This document shows positions 31,921 to 44,600 of a stretch of DNA of 64,000 nucleotides, piece by piece. Source of the DNA: Neostapfia colusana (taxonomy: Eukaryota; Streptophyta; Magnoliopsida; Poales; Poaceae). Every line of letters starts with the position of its first letter. The first letter of the stretch is position 1. Location: NCBI GenBank assembly GCA_030760725.1, contig JASWHV010000007.1:27047324-27111323 (forward strand). Direction: 5' to 3'. Under the pieces are notes generated by a model that was not told the origin of the DNA, made no database searches, and was given only the letters and a program-made list of their open reading frames with translations. The position numbers were made by a program, and so were the translations under genes.

Positions 31921-33299
31921 AAGGACAAGCTCAGAGAGCTATCTACAAAGGATTTCAGCACCAGAACATCGAGACACAAGAGCAACAAGAGCCGCAAGAA
32001 CAGGGCAAGTGCCCCTTGACCATATTGATCCCATGTTTTTTGAAGAACTGTTTTGTTTGCGAAAACTGTGTGTGCTTGAGTCAACATGATGGGAAAACCA
32101 TTTCATAGGAGTTTACTAGTTTTGTTAACCACCCTTGTCGCCGGGAAAGTTATTGAGTCGGGTATGGTTTTTTCTTTTATGCTTTGCCGAGTCCATGGGA
32201 TATGGGAAGCGAGATAGATGTGTCTAGCTAACTGCACTCGTATGAATAATGAGAAACTGATGTTGATAATGGACATGAATCGGAGGGAGATCTAGGCAAG
32301 CTTGGTTTGTGGAAGAGGTAGTATGAGATGGTGGTTACTTGCTGTAGATCTAAGGACTGGTTCATGCAAGCACATGCCAAGAATACAGTGCCACCACAAG
32401 GCCAAGTATGGGTGCGGCTTAGCTGAGTAATTAGGTAAGTTGCTAGATTGTACCGTGGAAGGCGCGAGGAATGGGAGTCGAGTGAGGACTGCCCTGGGAA
32501 CTGCATGGCACAAGAGGGGGCCCGTAGGTGGGAGAATTGGAGATTCTAGCCTGTTGGTGAAACCTTAGTGAGTCCATACATCTAGTAACCCCTTTGTAAA
32601 GGCTATTTTGTGATCTCTTGACCATACACCGACGGTTGTGTACTGGTATAATGAAGGTTCTGCAGTCGCCGACGGGTGACGAAATCACGAACTTGTGGGT
32701 AAAGAGGTGCAAACTCTGCAGAGTCTAAAACTATCATGATAGCCGAGCTTACGGTCACGAGCGCCTGGCCAACTTCCATAATTAGTTGGGATGGTTATTG
32801 GTTATGGTTCGGTTTGGTTATGGTTTGGTGTTTGGATTTGGTTTTTGGGACTGTTGAGTCCGGGAATGAGATTGGTTGCATGACTGTTGAGTAATGGCAA
32901 CGAGATTTGGTCTCGGAATGAGACGGAATTGAATATGAGATGAAATGGTAGTAAATACGAGATTGTATTCTTGAGATGGTAGTGAATACGAGATGGTATT
33001 CATGAGCTTGAGAAAGATAAATGTATGGAAGAGACATGAAAAGTGATGGAACATGATGGATGTATGTTGGTGTTTAAATACATGTTGGGATTACATTCAT
33101 TGAAAAGCTAAGTTGCTGTTTTATCGTGTTTTGAGAAATAAACTTTGCTTTCTGCAATGAGCCTTTTTATACCTGCCTTGTTGTGAGCTACATATCATAT
33201 TTTCCGGCACTTGCTGAGTATGTCATGTACTCAAACTTGCATTATCATACATCATCAGCAACAGGAGAGGAGTACTTTGAAGAGCATGTGGAGTATTAG
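31921..33299 (+). other. putative spliced mini-ORF in R5 LTR (two exons)
   Basis: Exon A (31921-32004) follows GTGAGTAG, reads GQAQRAIYKGFQHQNIE and then Gln/Glu-rich residues, and ends CAGG|GCAAGT. Exon B (33265-33299) follows CAGCAACAG and gives GEEYFEEHVEY, then TAG. Phase and length agree with R3. An upstream ATG at about 31677 opens a 47-codon frame (MDRSRVDRSDLDLE...) but is not conserved as an ATG in R1 or R3. Confidence 0.5.
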
Positions 33300-33635
33300 G
33301 CGTGAGATCCACTGTCAACTTGCCTGTGGGAATGGAGTAGGAGATGGAGCCGCTGCTGCTGCTTAGTTTGCTTCCACAATAGTTTAGAAGACTTCCGCTG
33401 TTAGAATAAAGACTTCCGCTGCTAGAATAAAGACTTCCGCTGCTAAGATAAGACTTCCGCTGCTAGAATGAGTCCAAGACTCATGAGACATTGTAATAAA
33501 CCTTGTTATTCGTGGTTATATATATTCTGAATTCAGTTTGTGAAGTATATGTGTATGTGTGATGAAATCCTGGGCACACATACGCATCAGTCTCGGTTCC
33601 GAGAGATTTCCTCTCAGCACCAGTGCGTCACAGAT

Positions 33636-33649
33636 TGGTATCAGAGCCA
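33636..33649 (+). other. R5 primer-binding site (initiator tRNA-Met)
   Basis: TGGTATCAGAGCCA lies three bases after the LTR end at 33632. Confidence 0.94.
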
Positions 33650-34078
33650 CGTTGACAGTAGGTCACACGCCTAGATAGGCGACAGATTGGTATCAACCTA
33701 CCACGGTTGATCGTAGGTGACAAGCCTAGATTGACCACAGATTGGTATAGAACCACGTTGACTGTAGGACGCACCCCTACCCACATATTGGTATTAGAAG
33801 CCACGCTGACCATAGGACTCTCATTGAATAAGCCTTGAATAGGAGTTGCGTGAAACTTTTGTGATGATTGTTTGTGCTTGTGTGCTTAGTGTGAGTTGTG
33901 GGATGTATCAAGCGTTGTCCATATCCACACATAATAGAGAGATGCGAGATGCTTCGGCACTTGTTCACATCCTCATATAAGGCTAAAATATGTAGCCCAT
34001 CCACCTTGATGCATATAGTTAGGGGGGATCCATCTAACCTTCTCACCTCTATTCTACCCAACTCTCTCTCTCTCACAG
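33650..34078 (+). other. R5 leader, no gene
   Basis: It contains repeated CAGATTGGTATnnnACCACG units (about 33683, 33739 and 33785) resembling partial primer-binding sites. It ends CTCTCTCTCACAG at the gag ATG. Confidence 0.7.
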
Positions 34079-35129
34079 ATGGTGAGAGGAAATGCCGGCC
34101 GTCAAGGGAGCAATGTCCGTGGCAACCAAGAAGAGGATGACCACGTTGAGGTTCCTGAGAACGTCAACCCCGGGGCTGGTGAGAACAACCTGGAACGGTT
34201 GATGGCCATGCAGAATCAGCTTATGCAAACAATGATCCAAACTTTGGGTCATTTGCAAGCCAACAACAACCCCGTTCCTGCACCACCGCCACAACCACCG
34301 CCACCACCACCGGCTCACAACAGATTGGGAGAGTTCATGAGGACTCGACCACCAACTTTTGCTCAAAGCTAATGATCCCATGGAGGCCGACGGGTTGAAA
34401 TCCATGCAGAAGAAGCTTGCCATAGTTCAATGCAATGACCGAGAGAAAGTTCTCTTCGCATCGCACCAACTCATGGGAGCAGCCGTTGACTGGTGGGATG
34501 CCCTTTGTAATGATCATGTCGACCCGGAGGCTATTACTTGGACCGAGTTCAAGGAGAGTTTCCGCTCTCATTACATCCCTGCCGCAGTAATGTTGCTAAA
34601 AAGGCAAGAGTTCGAAGGTCTCCGCCAAGGGCAGAAGAGCGTGAATGAGTACCTCAACAAGTTCAAGCAACTGTCCCGGTATGACCCCGAAGATGTCAAC
34701 TCGGACCAGAGGAAGCAATACTTGTTCATGAGAAGGTTGAACAATGAGATCCAGGTTCAGCTCCTCAACAATGACTATGCGAGTTTCCAGAAGTTAGTTG
34801 ACAAAGCCATAGTGGTTGAGAGCAAGATCTGAGAGATCGAGCGAGAGGGCAAAAGAAAGATGCCATACCAGCCACAAGGGAGCAACGTACGACCTCAGAA
34901 CATGCCCCTAGCTGTACCACAGTATGGATCGTCCGCTCGTGCTTTTCACCCAAATCAAGCACCACAGCAACGTCCTGCCATGCAAGCACCTCGTGTTCCT
35001 TTACCTCCTGCGCCCCGTCCAAACACGGGTGCTCCTGTTCAAAACCCCCGCCCTAACGTACCTGCTGTCGTGGGCAACAAGGCATGCTTCGCATGCGGAT
35101 AGATGGGATACTTTGCGAGCCAGTGCCCG
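34079..35129 (+). pseudogene. gag: R5 gag, broken, cut by R6
   Basis: The ATG at 34079 gives MVRGNAGR. An extra A near 34365 shifts the frame (FAQS then stop). A three-base loss in ADDW follows. The core is intact to TGA at 34830-34832, the stop shared with R1 and R6. The Pro-rich tail reads on from 34860, and the zinc knuckle begins C-F-A-C-G, then TAG (35100-35102). The last His/Cys half is present in frame up to the R6 insertion, which falls right after the final Cys-Pro. GCCCG (35125-35129) should be the target duplication. Confidence 0.92.
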
Positions 35130-35282
35130 TGTGACACCCTCATTTTTGGTTTCTGCATGTATTCATGTTTCATGTAGAGAAAACATTTTAAAAGAAGTGG
35201 GAACAGAGAAAGAATAAAAAAGATAGCCAAAAGAGCAAAAATCCAGTTCACCAAGAGTGCCAAAGACAACTCCCGCGGCTCG

Positions 35283-35800
35283 CTGGCCACGTGGCGTGTT
35301 CGGAGCTCATCTCCGCAAATGGGGAGGGGTCCGCCGCTAAACAGGCTACGTGGTAGGCTCGGGGCTCATCTCCACAAAGGGGGAGAGGTACGACCCCATG
35401 GGACACGTGTTGCCCCTGGAGCTAGCCTCTGCAGAGAAGAGAGGACCAGTCACGCGGGACACGTGTCGCTCTCGGAGATCACCTCCGGGAGGTCCGACAT
35501 TACCGGACCGTGTCACCTCCGGAGCTCACCTCCGGGAGGTCCGGTCCTATTGGAGATGTGTCAACCTCGGAGCTTGTCTCTGAGAAGGAAGGAAATATGG
35601 CACTGTTAGGACACGTGGCACACCCGGAGCCACCTCCAAATAAAGAGGAGGTCCGACCGCCAGGATACATTGCGCACGCGGAGCCCGCCTCTGAGAAAGA
35701 GGGAGGTCTCGCTCGCTTGACACGCGGCACAACTGGAACATGTCTCTGTGGAAGGGCGGGGATACCAGTCCCGATGGACACGTGGAGCTTCCGGAGCTCA
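35283..35800 (+). promoter_or_regulatory. G-box/ABRE-like array in R6 5' LTR U3
   Basis: There are about ten units of 50-58 bases, as in R1. Several cores have decayed (GGACCGTGTC near 35503, GAGATGTGTC near 35553, ATACATTGCG near 35665), while the GGAGCTCACCTCCGG palindromes persist. Confidence 0.6.
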
Positions 35801-35996
35801 TCACCGCGGAGGTAACGAGTTCTGGAGCGGTTTTTGCTTCTGTACGCGTGGGAATATCGGTACGGGAGGAAACTGACGTGAATTCCACAATGTTACCGCA
35901 CCAAATCAACTAAAGATAAGTTGTTAAGATTCAACGACAATCTAAATAGGACTCTTATTCGAAATACAATCAGATTAGGACTCTTCTTCTCCCGAT

Positions 35997-36005
35997 TATA
36001 AATAG
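35997..36005 (+). promoter_or_regulatory. TATA box of R6 5' LTR
   Basis: TATAAATAG lies in the conserved context. The stretch to the donor at 36190 has one ATG, five bases before the donor (36183). Confidence 0.72.
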
Positions 36006-36492
36006 AACCCAGAACCTTTGGCCGAAACCACGAACTTCTTTTCCAACTCTTGAGCCGACGACTTAGAGCCCTAGCCCCAACTCGCCGAATAAACACTTCA
36101 CCGGCGTTCAGTCGAGGAAGATCACCGGAAGAGAGCCCCAACGATCTGTCTTGCTAAGAGAAGGACCCCGAGACCAAGAAGAATGTAAGGTATGTCTCCA
36201 ATACTACCTTACGACATCATCGCATTTTCTTTGCATCTGTTCTTGCTTCCTTTCGAACAGAAGCTTTCTCATGGACAGATCACTTGTTGATCGATTTAAA
36301 GACAAGATCATCGCTACGTTCACAATTGATCTCTACAACTCTGTTCATCATAAAACCCATGCAAGCCATGCAAGAACACGTACAAATTAAACTGCATCAT
36401 AGGATTAACATGCATGAGCATCATCGCATCTAGTTAAAGTTTGTGCATGATATTGATTGTTGTAAATCTTGTATGTGCGTGATCATGTATAG

Positions 36493-37859
36493 AAGGACAA
36501 GCTCAGGGAGCTACCTACGACGGACTACAACAACAAGATTTTGAGCAACCGGAACAACCAGGACAAGGCAAGTGCCCCTTGACCATATTGATCCTATGTT
36601 TTGGGAAACTGTTTTGTTTTGCGAAAAGGTGTGGGTGTGCTGAGTCAAACATGATGGGAAACCCTTTTATAGGAGTTTACTAGTTTTAGTTAAACCACCC
36701 TTGTCACCAGGGATGTTTATGAGTCGGGTATGGTTTTAATTTTATGCTTCGCTGAGTCCATGGGATTGGGAAGCGAGATGAATGTGTCTAGCTAACTGCA
36801 CTCGTAAGATTTATGAGAAACTGAGGTTGTTAATGAACATGGATTGGAGGAAGATCTAGGCAAGCCTGGGTTTGTGAATGAGGTAGAAAGAGATGGTGGT
36901 TTACTTGCCATAGATCTAAGAACCGGTTCATGCGAGCATAGGCCAGGATAACAGTGCCACCACAAGGCCAAGTATGGGTGCGACCTAGCTAACTAATTAG
37001 GTAAGTTGCTAGATTGTTATGGACCGTGGAAGGCGCGGGGAATGGGAGTCGAGTGAGGACTGCCCAAGGAACTGCATGGCACAAGAGGCCCGTGGGTGGG
37101 AGAATTGGAGATTCTAGCCTGCCGGTGAAACCTTAGTGAGTCCATACATCTAGTAACCCCTTTGTAAAGGCTATTTTGTGATCTCTTGGCCATACACCGA
37201 CGGTTGTGTACTGGTATAATGGAGGTTCTGTAGTCACCGACGGGTGACGAAATCACAAACTTGTGGGTAAAGAGGTGCAAACTCTGCAGAGTCTAAAACT
37301 ATCATGATAGCCGAGCTTACGGTCACGAGCACCTGGCCAACTTCCATAATTAGTTGGGATGGTTATTGGTTATGGTTTTGGATGGTTTGGTTTTGGTTTT
37401 GTTTTCGGGACTGTTGAGTCCGGGTGACTGGGTTGCATGACTGATGAGTCATGAGAACGAGGTTGGTCTCGGTGTGAGACAAAATTGTTTATAAGATGAA
37501 ATGGTAGCGAATACGAGATGGTATTCGTGAGATTGTAGCAAATACGAGAAGGTATTCGTGAGCAAGAATGAGGTTGATTAATGTCTAGTTGAGACATGGA
37601 AGGTAATGAACATAATGGAGATATGATTGGTATTTTAATACATATTGGGATTACATTCGCTTAAAGATAAGTTGCTGTTTTATCATGGTTTTGATAAATA
37701 ACTTTGCTTTCTACAATGAGCCTTTTATACCTACCTTGTTGTGAGCTACAAATCATATTTTCCCGCACTTGCTGAGTACATCATTGTACTCAAACTTGCA
37801 TTATTATTTCATCATCAGCAACAGGCGAAGATTACTATGAAGACCAGGTGGAGCATTAG
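36493..37859 (+). other. putative spliced mini-ORF in R6 5' LTR (two exons)
   Basis: Exon A (36493-36567) follows ATGTATAG and reads GQAQGATYDGLQQQDFEQ, then Pro/Gln-rich, ending CAAG|GCAAGT. Exon B (37825-37859) follows CAGCAACAG, continuing GEDYYEDQVEH then TAG. Against R1 the first and eighth codons differ silently (GGC/GGA, CAG/CAA). Exon A is shorter than in R1 and R5 by a multiple of three. Confidence 0.5.
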
Positions 37860-38152
37860 GCATGTAATCTGTCCTTAACCTTGCCTGTGGGGATGGAGTA
37901 GAGATGGAGCTGCTGCTGCTTAGATTGCTTCCATATTAGAATAAAGACTTCCGCTATTAGAATAAAGACTTCCGCTGTGAGCATGAGTCCAAGACTCATG
38001 AGACATTGTAATAAACTCTGTTATTCGTGGTCATATATATTCTGAAATTCAGTTTGTGGATGATGTGTATATGTGTGATGAACATCCTGGGCACACATAT
38101 GCATCAGTTCTCGGTTCCGTGGTTTTCCACAGAATTGAGGGCGTCACAGATT

Positions 38153-38166
38153 TGGTATCAGAGCCA
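38153..38166 (+). other. R6 primer-binding site (initiator tRNA-Met)
   Basis: TGGTATCAGAGCCA begins four bases after the LTR end at 38148, so one T is extra compared with R1. Confidence 0.93.
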
Positions 38167-38612
38167 CGGGTTGACGGTAGGTTACACGCTTAGATAGGTC
38201 ACAGATATGCATCAAACACAGATTGGTAGCTTAGCCATGTTGACTATAGGATGCAAGCCTAGGATGCATAGATTGGCCTTGAAACTACCTTGACATAGGA
38301 TATAAGCCTAGGAAAGGCCATAATTGGATCACAGATTGGCAACACCCTAGGCCATATAGGACCCCATTGAACAAGCCTTGACTAGGAGTTGTATGAGCCC
38401 TTGCGATGATTGTTTATGATTGTGTGCTTAGTGTGAGTTGTGGGACGTCTCAAAACGTTGTCCATATCCACACATAAGTAGAAAAAGGTGTGAGATGCCT
38501 CAGCACTTGTTCACATCCTCATATGGGCTGATATATATAGTCCAATCCACCTTGATGCATATAGTTAGGGGGATCTATCTAACCTTCTATTCTATTTCGT
38601 TCTCTATCACAG
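38167..38612 (+). other. R6 leader, no gene
   Basis: It is homologous to the R1 leader. It ends TTCGTTCTCTATCACAG at the gag ATG. No orf0 is present. Confidence 0.7.
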
Positions 38613-39780
38613 ATGGTGAGAGGAAACGCCGGCCGGAGGAACATCCGTGACAACCAAGAGGATGGCCATGATGAAGTTCCTGTTGACCCCGGAGCTGGTG
38701 AGAACAACCTGGAACGGTTGATGTCCATGCAGAATCAACTTATGCAAACCATGATCCAAAATTTGGGTCAGTTGAAGGCCAACAACAACAACCCCGTTCC
38801 GGCACCACCGCCACCACCACCGCCAGCTCATAACAGACCGGGAGAGTTCATGAGGACTCGACCACCCACCTTTGCTCAAGCTAACGACCCCATGAAGGCC
38901 GACGACCGGTTGAAATCCATGGAAAAGAAGCTTGCCATAGTACAGTACAATGACCGAGAGAAGGTTCTTTTTGCGTCGCACCAACTCATGGGAGCTGCCG
39001 CTGACTGGTGGGATGCCCTATGCAACGCTCATGTCGACCCGGAGACGATCACTTGGACTGAGTTCAAGGAGAGTTTCCGCTCTCATTACATCCCTGCTGG
39101 TGTAATGATGCTCAAGAGACAGGAGTTCGAAGGTTTCCGCCAAGGACAGAGAAGCGTGAATGAGTATCTCGACAAGTTCACGTAACTGTCCCGGTACGCC
39201 CCCGAAGACGTCAACTCGGACCAAAGGAAGCAGTACCTGTTCATGAGAGTGTTGAACAATGAGATCCAGGTTCAGCTCCTCAACAATGACTACGCGAGCT
39301 TCCAGAAGCTGGTTGACAAGGATATAGTAGTTGAAAGCAAGATCTGAGAGATCGAGCAAGAGTGCAAGAGGAAGATGCCATACCAGCCTCAAGGGAGCAA
39401 CATACGACCTCGGTACATGCCCCCAGTCGCACCGCAGTATGGATCGACCACTCCTGCATACCGCCCTAATCAGCCACCACAGCAACGACCCATTGCACAA
39501 GCACCTCGTGTGCCCTTGCCTCCTATGCCCCGACCCAACATGGGCGCTCCTGTTCAAAACCCCCACCCCAATGTACCTGCTGCCGTAGGCAACAGGGCAT
39601 GTTTTGCATGCGGGGAAACAGGACACTTCGCGAGCCAGTGCCCGAGGAGAGGCCCCGGACAGCAAGGCAACGTGACCAAGCAGAACCCGCGACCGAACGG
39701 AGGGGACAATCAAGGAAACAGTGGACAGCAGTACTATGCCCGCAGCAACGTGAACCATGTCTCTGCTGAGGAAGCACAAC
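38613..39780 (+). pseudogene. gag: R6 gag with intact zinc knuckle, two stops
   Basis: The ATG at 38613 gives MVRGNAGRR. The Pro-rich linker and gag core (AADWWDALCNAHVD) follow. CAA to TAA at 39183-39185 and the family-shared TGA at 39345-39347 interrupt one continuous frame that then runs through the Pro-rich tail and an intact C-F-A-C-G-E-T-G-H-F-A-S-Q-C knuckle (about 39600-39641). It is the best preserved family-1 gag in the window. Gag would bind and package RNA through this knuckle. Confidence 0.93.
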
Positions 39781-41646
39781 AGGCTGAGGACGTCGTAATT
39801 GGTATGTTCCTTGCCAATTCCAACCCGGCCACCATTTTATTTGATTCTGGAGCATTGCATTCCTTCATATCATCCAAGTATGTTGCCAAGCATAATCTAC
39901 CCATATCACACTTAAAATGTGCTATGTTAGTTTATTCTCCCGGTGGAGATGAGGACTAATATAGTATGTCCGAAAGTAAGCCTTAAAATAAGGGGGCTAG
40001 ACTTCCTTGCCAACCTCATTGTCTTGGATTCCCAAGGGCTTGACATAATACTCAGGATGGATTGGTTAAGCAAGCACAACGGGGTAATCCAATGTGCTGA
40101 AAGAATCGTGCAGTTGACAAACAAGCACGGTATTCGTGTCGAGTTTGAGTCAGCCCAACGAACAACCGAAAGAGCAATTTTGAACCACGTCGAAGGAGCA
40201 ACATTGGACAGCATTCCAGTGGTTCAGGAATTCACGGACGTGTTTCCAGAGGAGCTTCCAGGTACGCCACTTGACCGGGACATTGAGTTTGCCATTGATT
40301 TGGTACCCGGAACTGCACCCATAGCAAAGAGACCCTATAAGATGCCCGTCAATGAACTAGTGGAACTCAAGAAGCAGATTCAGGAGAAGTTGGAGAAGGG
40401 TTTTATACGTCCCAGCTCGTCTCCATGGGGAGCCCCCGTGCTCTTCGTAGAAAAGAAGGATGGGACCCAAAGGATGTGCGTGGACTATAGGTCTCTCAAC
40501 GAGGTGACAATCAAGAACAAATACCCTCTGCCCCGTATAGAAGACCTATTCGACCAAATGAAAGGAGCCCGAGTGTTCTCCAAGATTGATCTTCGGTCGG
40601 GATACTTCCAGCTGAAGATTAAGCCCTTCGATATACCCAAGACTGCCTTTCGAACACGATATGGTTCATATGAATATACCGTCATGTCTTTTTTGTTAAC
40701 AAATGCACCCACATACTTCATGTACCTTATTAACAAGGTTTTCATGGAGTACTTGGATAAGTTCGTCGTGGTTTTCATCGATGACATTATGGTGTATTCA
40801 AAAAGCGAGGAGGAGCATGAAGAACATTTGAAATTGTACTTGCAGAAAATGCGTGAGCATCAATTGTATGCCAAGCTTAACAAGTGTTAATTTTGGCTAA
40901 AGGATATATCATTCCTAGGCCACATTATCTCCGAGGAAGGAGTATCGGTTGATTCCAAGAAAGTGGGAGATGTTCTGAAGTGGAACCAACCGCAAAACGT
41001 GAAGGACATTCGGAGTATTCTTGGGATGGCTTGATGCTACCGACGCTTCATTAAGGACTTCTCTAAGATAGCAAAACCTATGACGGAGTTGCTAACGAAC
41101 TGAAAAGCCTTCCAATGGACACCAGCATGCCAAGAAAGTTTTGAGGAACTCAAGAAAAGGCTAACCACAACGCCGATTTTGGTATTGCCGGACATGAGCA
41201 AGAGCTTTGACATATATTGTGACGCATCCGGACAAGGGCTCGGATGTGTGCTCATGCAAGAAGGACAGGTGGTAGCCTATGCCTCACGACAATTAAAGAA
41301 GCACGAGCTTAATTATCCTACACACGACTTGGAGCTAGCAGCAGTAGTGCATGCATTGAAGATTTGGAGACATTATATCCTTGGTCATCGATGCGAGATC
41401 TATACGGATCATAAAAGCCTCAAGTACATATTTCCACAAACGGACTTGAATTTGAGGCAACGTCGATGGTTGGAACTCATCAAGGATTACGATGTTGGAA
41501 TCAACTACCACCCTGGTAGGGCCAATGTAGTAGCTGATGCATTGAGCCGGAAGGGAGCATGTCACCTACTCACGGTTCGGGAGATACCACCTGAACTACG
41601 CAAGGAGTTCGAACGATTACACCTCGGATTCTTGAACAAGATGGAA
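39781..41646 (+). pseudogene. pol: R6 pol part 1: protease, RT, RNase H, split by R7
   Basis: The protease site DSGAL (about 39844-39855) has Leu instead of Ser after Ala. A two-base loss near 39950 shifts the frame. The RT runs from about 40200 with FIDD at about 40776-40787. Stops follow: CAA to TAA at 40888-40890, TGA at about 41033-41035 (MAGYY motif) and TGA near 41100. RNase H with YCDASG begins near 41214 and is open to SRKGACH. R7 enters at 41652; GTGAT (41647-41651) is the target duplication. Confidence 0.93.
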
Positions 41647-41651
41647 GTGAT
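41647..41651. repeat. R7 target-site duplication, left copy
   Basis: GTGAT is repeated exactly at 56211-56215. Removing R7 and one copy restores an uninterrupted R1-like pol sequence. Confidence 0.96.
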
Positions 41652-44600
41652 TGTAAAAGCCCAAGAAAAGGGACTTGTTAAAAAACTTTTCTGCATCTCA
41701 CAACACCACAATTTTCATTGTGGACACCTTAGGAAATGTTGTGAAAAGCATGTAACCTCCATCAAAAGAGTGATTAGAGGGGAGAGTCTTCACTTTCACA
41801 AAGTAGGGTTTATACACATATGATCACACAATGAGGAATCCAAAACTGTTGTGTCCAAACTATTGTTTGCAGCAGCTAACGCAAGGATCAAGTGGCATAT
41901 TTGGATTCCTTAGGTCCAAATTAGTGGGGAGGCAAAGTTTCATTAATTTTTGAAAAGTCTTGCTACCCATTTTTCCAAAGGAAGTCAAATGTGCAAAGAA
42001 TTCAAATGAATATTTGAATTTGCATGGAATTTGTCCAAACTTGTCAAATGAGCTCAGTTTCCAATTTTCAAACAATTGGGTTGGATAATTGTCAAACTTT
42101 GGAGATATTTTGAGGAAAAGAGGTACTGAGCTGTGGGGCCCATATGTCATAGGAATGAGTATACTTAACACTTAAGTTTCTCTCTGGTCTTCACTCCACC
42201 GAGGTGTAACCCCGGGGCGACACCGAGCGGCCGCCCCCGTCGACCGAGGCTCCACCTCCTGCTCCCATTTCGCGCTGGCCTGCTCCTTACCCCGGAAACC
42301 GGCTGCAACACGTTGCCATCTTCGCTTTGATCGCACGCTAGCTGTTCTTCCCACGCGCAAACAGCAATCGGCGCTCACCGCCGCACTCCTTTCTCCCCGA
42401 TCGCCGGCCTCAACCAAACCTCGGTTGTGCGCACCGGCAGTACAGAAAAGCAGCGCCTGTGCCTGCTCTACCACACCAGCCCCGCAACCCCAAAGGCCCT
42501 AGCCTGTGACGCGCACAATTCGGCAAACGGCGCCGAGAAAACAGAGCTGTCCGGCGGAGAACCGAAGCTGGTCTCACGTGGACAGACCCACCCAGAGCTT
42601 CTCAGGCCCGAGCTAGAGAACCATCGGATGCGCTGGGAGCCCCTGATGCTCGTCCCCGAGGCTCAAGCCATGAGATGATCTACCAGGCTCGAATTTGGGA
42701 AAAGATCGCCGTCGGGCACCATCCGACCTTCTGATACGGTAATACCAAATTCGATCGTCCCTCTCGTTTTTAGGCCGTGAAACCTTGCACACAGGACCGC
42801 CACTAACCGGCGATCAGTAGTCCTTCACAACCCTAGTTGGAAATATGCACGTAGACCGCATGAAATCTAGAATTTCCGACCTCAAACGCGGAGGAGGTTT
42901 CGGGTGCACGGTGAGACACCATTAGCCGCCGGTCCCGAGCAGTTTTGAGGCTAGGTCGAGCATCCCTTTGGTCCACTGGTGCTGTAGCGCCGTTCCACCG
43001 AGGTCTGGGCAGGCTAGGGTGACCGGGCGACGTTGCCGAACCGGTCCAGAGCCGCCGCACCGTGGCCAGCTAGGTTAGAGCCATCGCCGACCGGGGAAGA
43101 GTGTTCCATCGTGCTCAGCACGGGAAATTAGGCCCTAGCGGCGAGGGAGAGCTCGGGGGATGGCCGGAATCCGTCGAACTCCGGCGAGCCCGGCGGCGCG
43201 CAGGCGCGGGTGGCCGGAGGTAGAAGACGACCGGTGGGTCCCGCCCGTCAGCGACGGTTTTTCAAATATTTGATCAGCTGTGGCGCAGGGATCTGGTGTG
43301 GAGGCGCGGGAAATAACCTGTAGCCTCGTGTGGCTTGCCCCGACGCGTGACACCTGTCCCCGGACCCACAGCCAGTATTTGAACATTTTGGGGAATTTCA
43401 GTTTTTAGTTCAAACTTTGAATAGCTACAACTTTGGGTAGGAGAATCCAAAAATTGTGAAACAAATTTCGTTGGATTCCTCTGATAGAGTACTATCCAAA
43501 TGTAGAACCCAATTTGTATGAAACCCTTTAATTAATTCTGGAAAATTCTTTAAAGCTTTTCAGCAAAAGAATTGTAGAGGGAGTTTGGTCCATCCAAAAA
43601 TCCCCAAATTTTGCCAGAATGTTCTTTAGGGCATTAGTAAACCCCTGTAAAAGTTTCAGACCATTTGGAGTCGATTTGGTCAGAGCAATTCAAATTGGAA
43701 GGTGCTGTGTTCATTTGAATGCAGAAACATTTTTAGAGAATTTCCAAAACTTGGAAATTCAATTCTGGGCAAACCTTGACTCCAAAAATGCTAGGAAAAT
43801 TCATGCAAACTCTATGAGCTATAATTGAAATTGTAGATCATTAAGTTGAGCATGAACAGGGGTATTACCTCAGAATAAATCCTTCCTTGCTGATTTGCCA
43901 AGAGAATTATTCTGAGCAAACCACTCCATGAAAAGTGCTAATGTTTGGTCCAGAGAGTTTCCTTGTGACAAGGAATTCACACAAAAATTCCCAGCTCCAT
44001 TGGAGCTCTAGATCACCCCTGTCCTGTTTAACCACTTAAGGGATTAATGTGGAAAAGGGGGGAAAACCACTTAGCATTTAACCATGTGATTAAGTCCAAG
44101 CCAAACCACCAACACCAGTTCATCTTTAAATTCTTAAACAAAGTTCCAGGTGTTAGAGGCTGGTTATTAGAACTAATAGTAGAAGTCTTACTCAAAAATT
44201 CACATTTGCATCTAAATTAACATGTAGTATTTCATTAACGTGTAGCCGTTGAAGAAGAGACTCCGGAAGTGCTGGACTTCCTCCTTCCGGACGAAAAACT
44301 AACTCCGGACCAGCAGCAACAAGGCAAGCCCCGGTTTGCATTAACCCTTTTTAAAAGCTTTACTTTGTTTATATGGGTCATATGAAGTATGTATGTACAT
44401 TAGGTATAGGATGAATGAAACCCCACTTGCATAACCAAAGGTTCCTAAAAGAGTGAGGGTAGTGTCAAGGACCTCGAGTAGACAGGCTATGCTTAATGAT
44501 TCATAGGACTTCGGTACAAGTCGAGTAGATGGAATCTACTCGCGAGATAGGCATTGGGACACACGGGTTCGGTTGAGTGATGTGAGATCACTTTAGTAAT

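Larger units (their letters stand above)
30312..33632 (+). repeat. R5 5' LTR (3321 bp)
   Basis: The LTR starts TGTGACACCCTCA and ends CAGTGCGTCACA. It is about 300 bp longer than the R1 and R6 LTRs because the U3 G-box array has more units (14 rather than 10). TATA is at 31388-31396, the donor-like AAG|GTAGGT at 31595, exon-like segments at 31921-32004 and 33265-33299, and AATAAA at 33495-33500. Confidence 0.94.
30312..35129 (+). mobile_element. R5: family-1 Ty3/gypsy, 5' part; continues beyond R6
   Basis: R5 has a complete 5' LTR (30312-33632), primer-binding site, leader and gag up to the zinc knuckle, where R6 is inserted at 35130. The rest of gag-pol and the 3' LTR should follow the far end of R6, outside the window. 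Confidence 0.93.
35130..38148 (+). repeat. R6 5' LTR (3019 bp)
   Basis: The LTR starts TGTGACACCCTCA and ends TGAGGGCGTCACA. TATA is at 35997-36005, the donor-like AAG|GTATGT at 36190, exon-like segments at 36493-36567 and 37825-37859, and AATAAA at 38010-38015. The sequence is close to the R1 3' LTR and to the R6 3' LTR remnants. Confidence 0.95.

Noticed and set aside
42172..42474. 100-aa minus-strand ORF present in both R7 LTRs (also 52669-52971)
   Set aside because: Both copies exist only because LTRs are duplicated at insertion. No conservation in R4 or R8, antisense to the element, in a GC-rich island where long chance ORFs are common.
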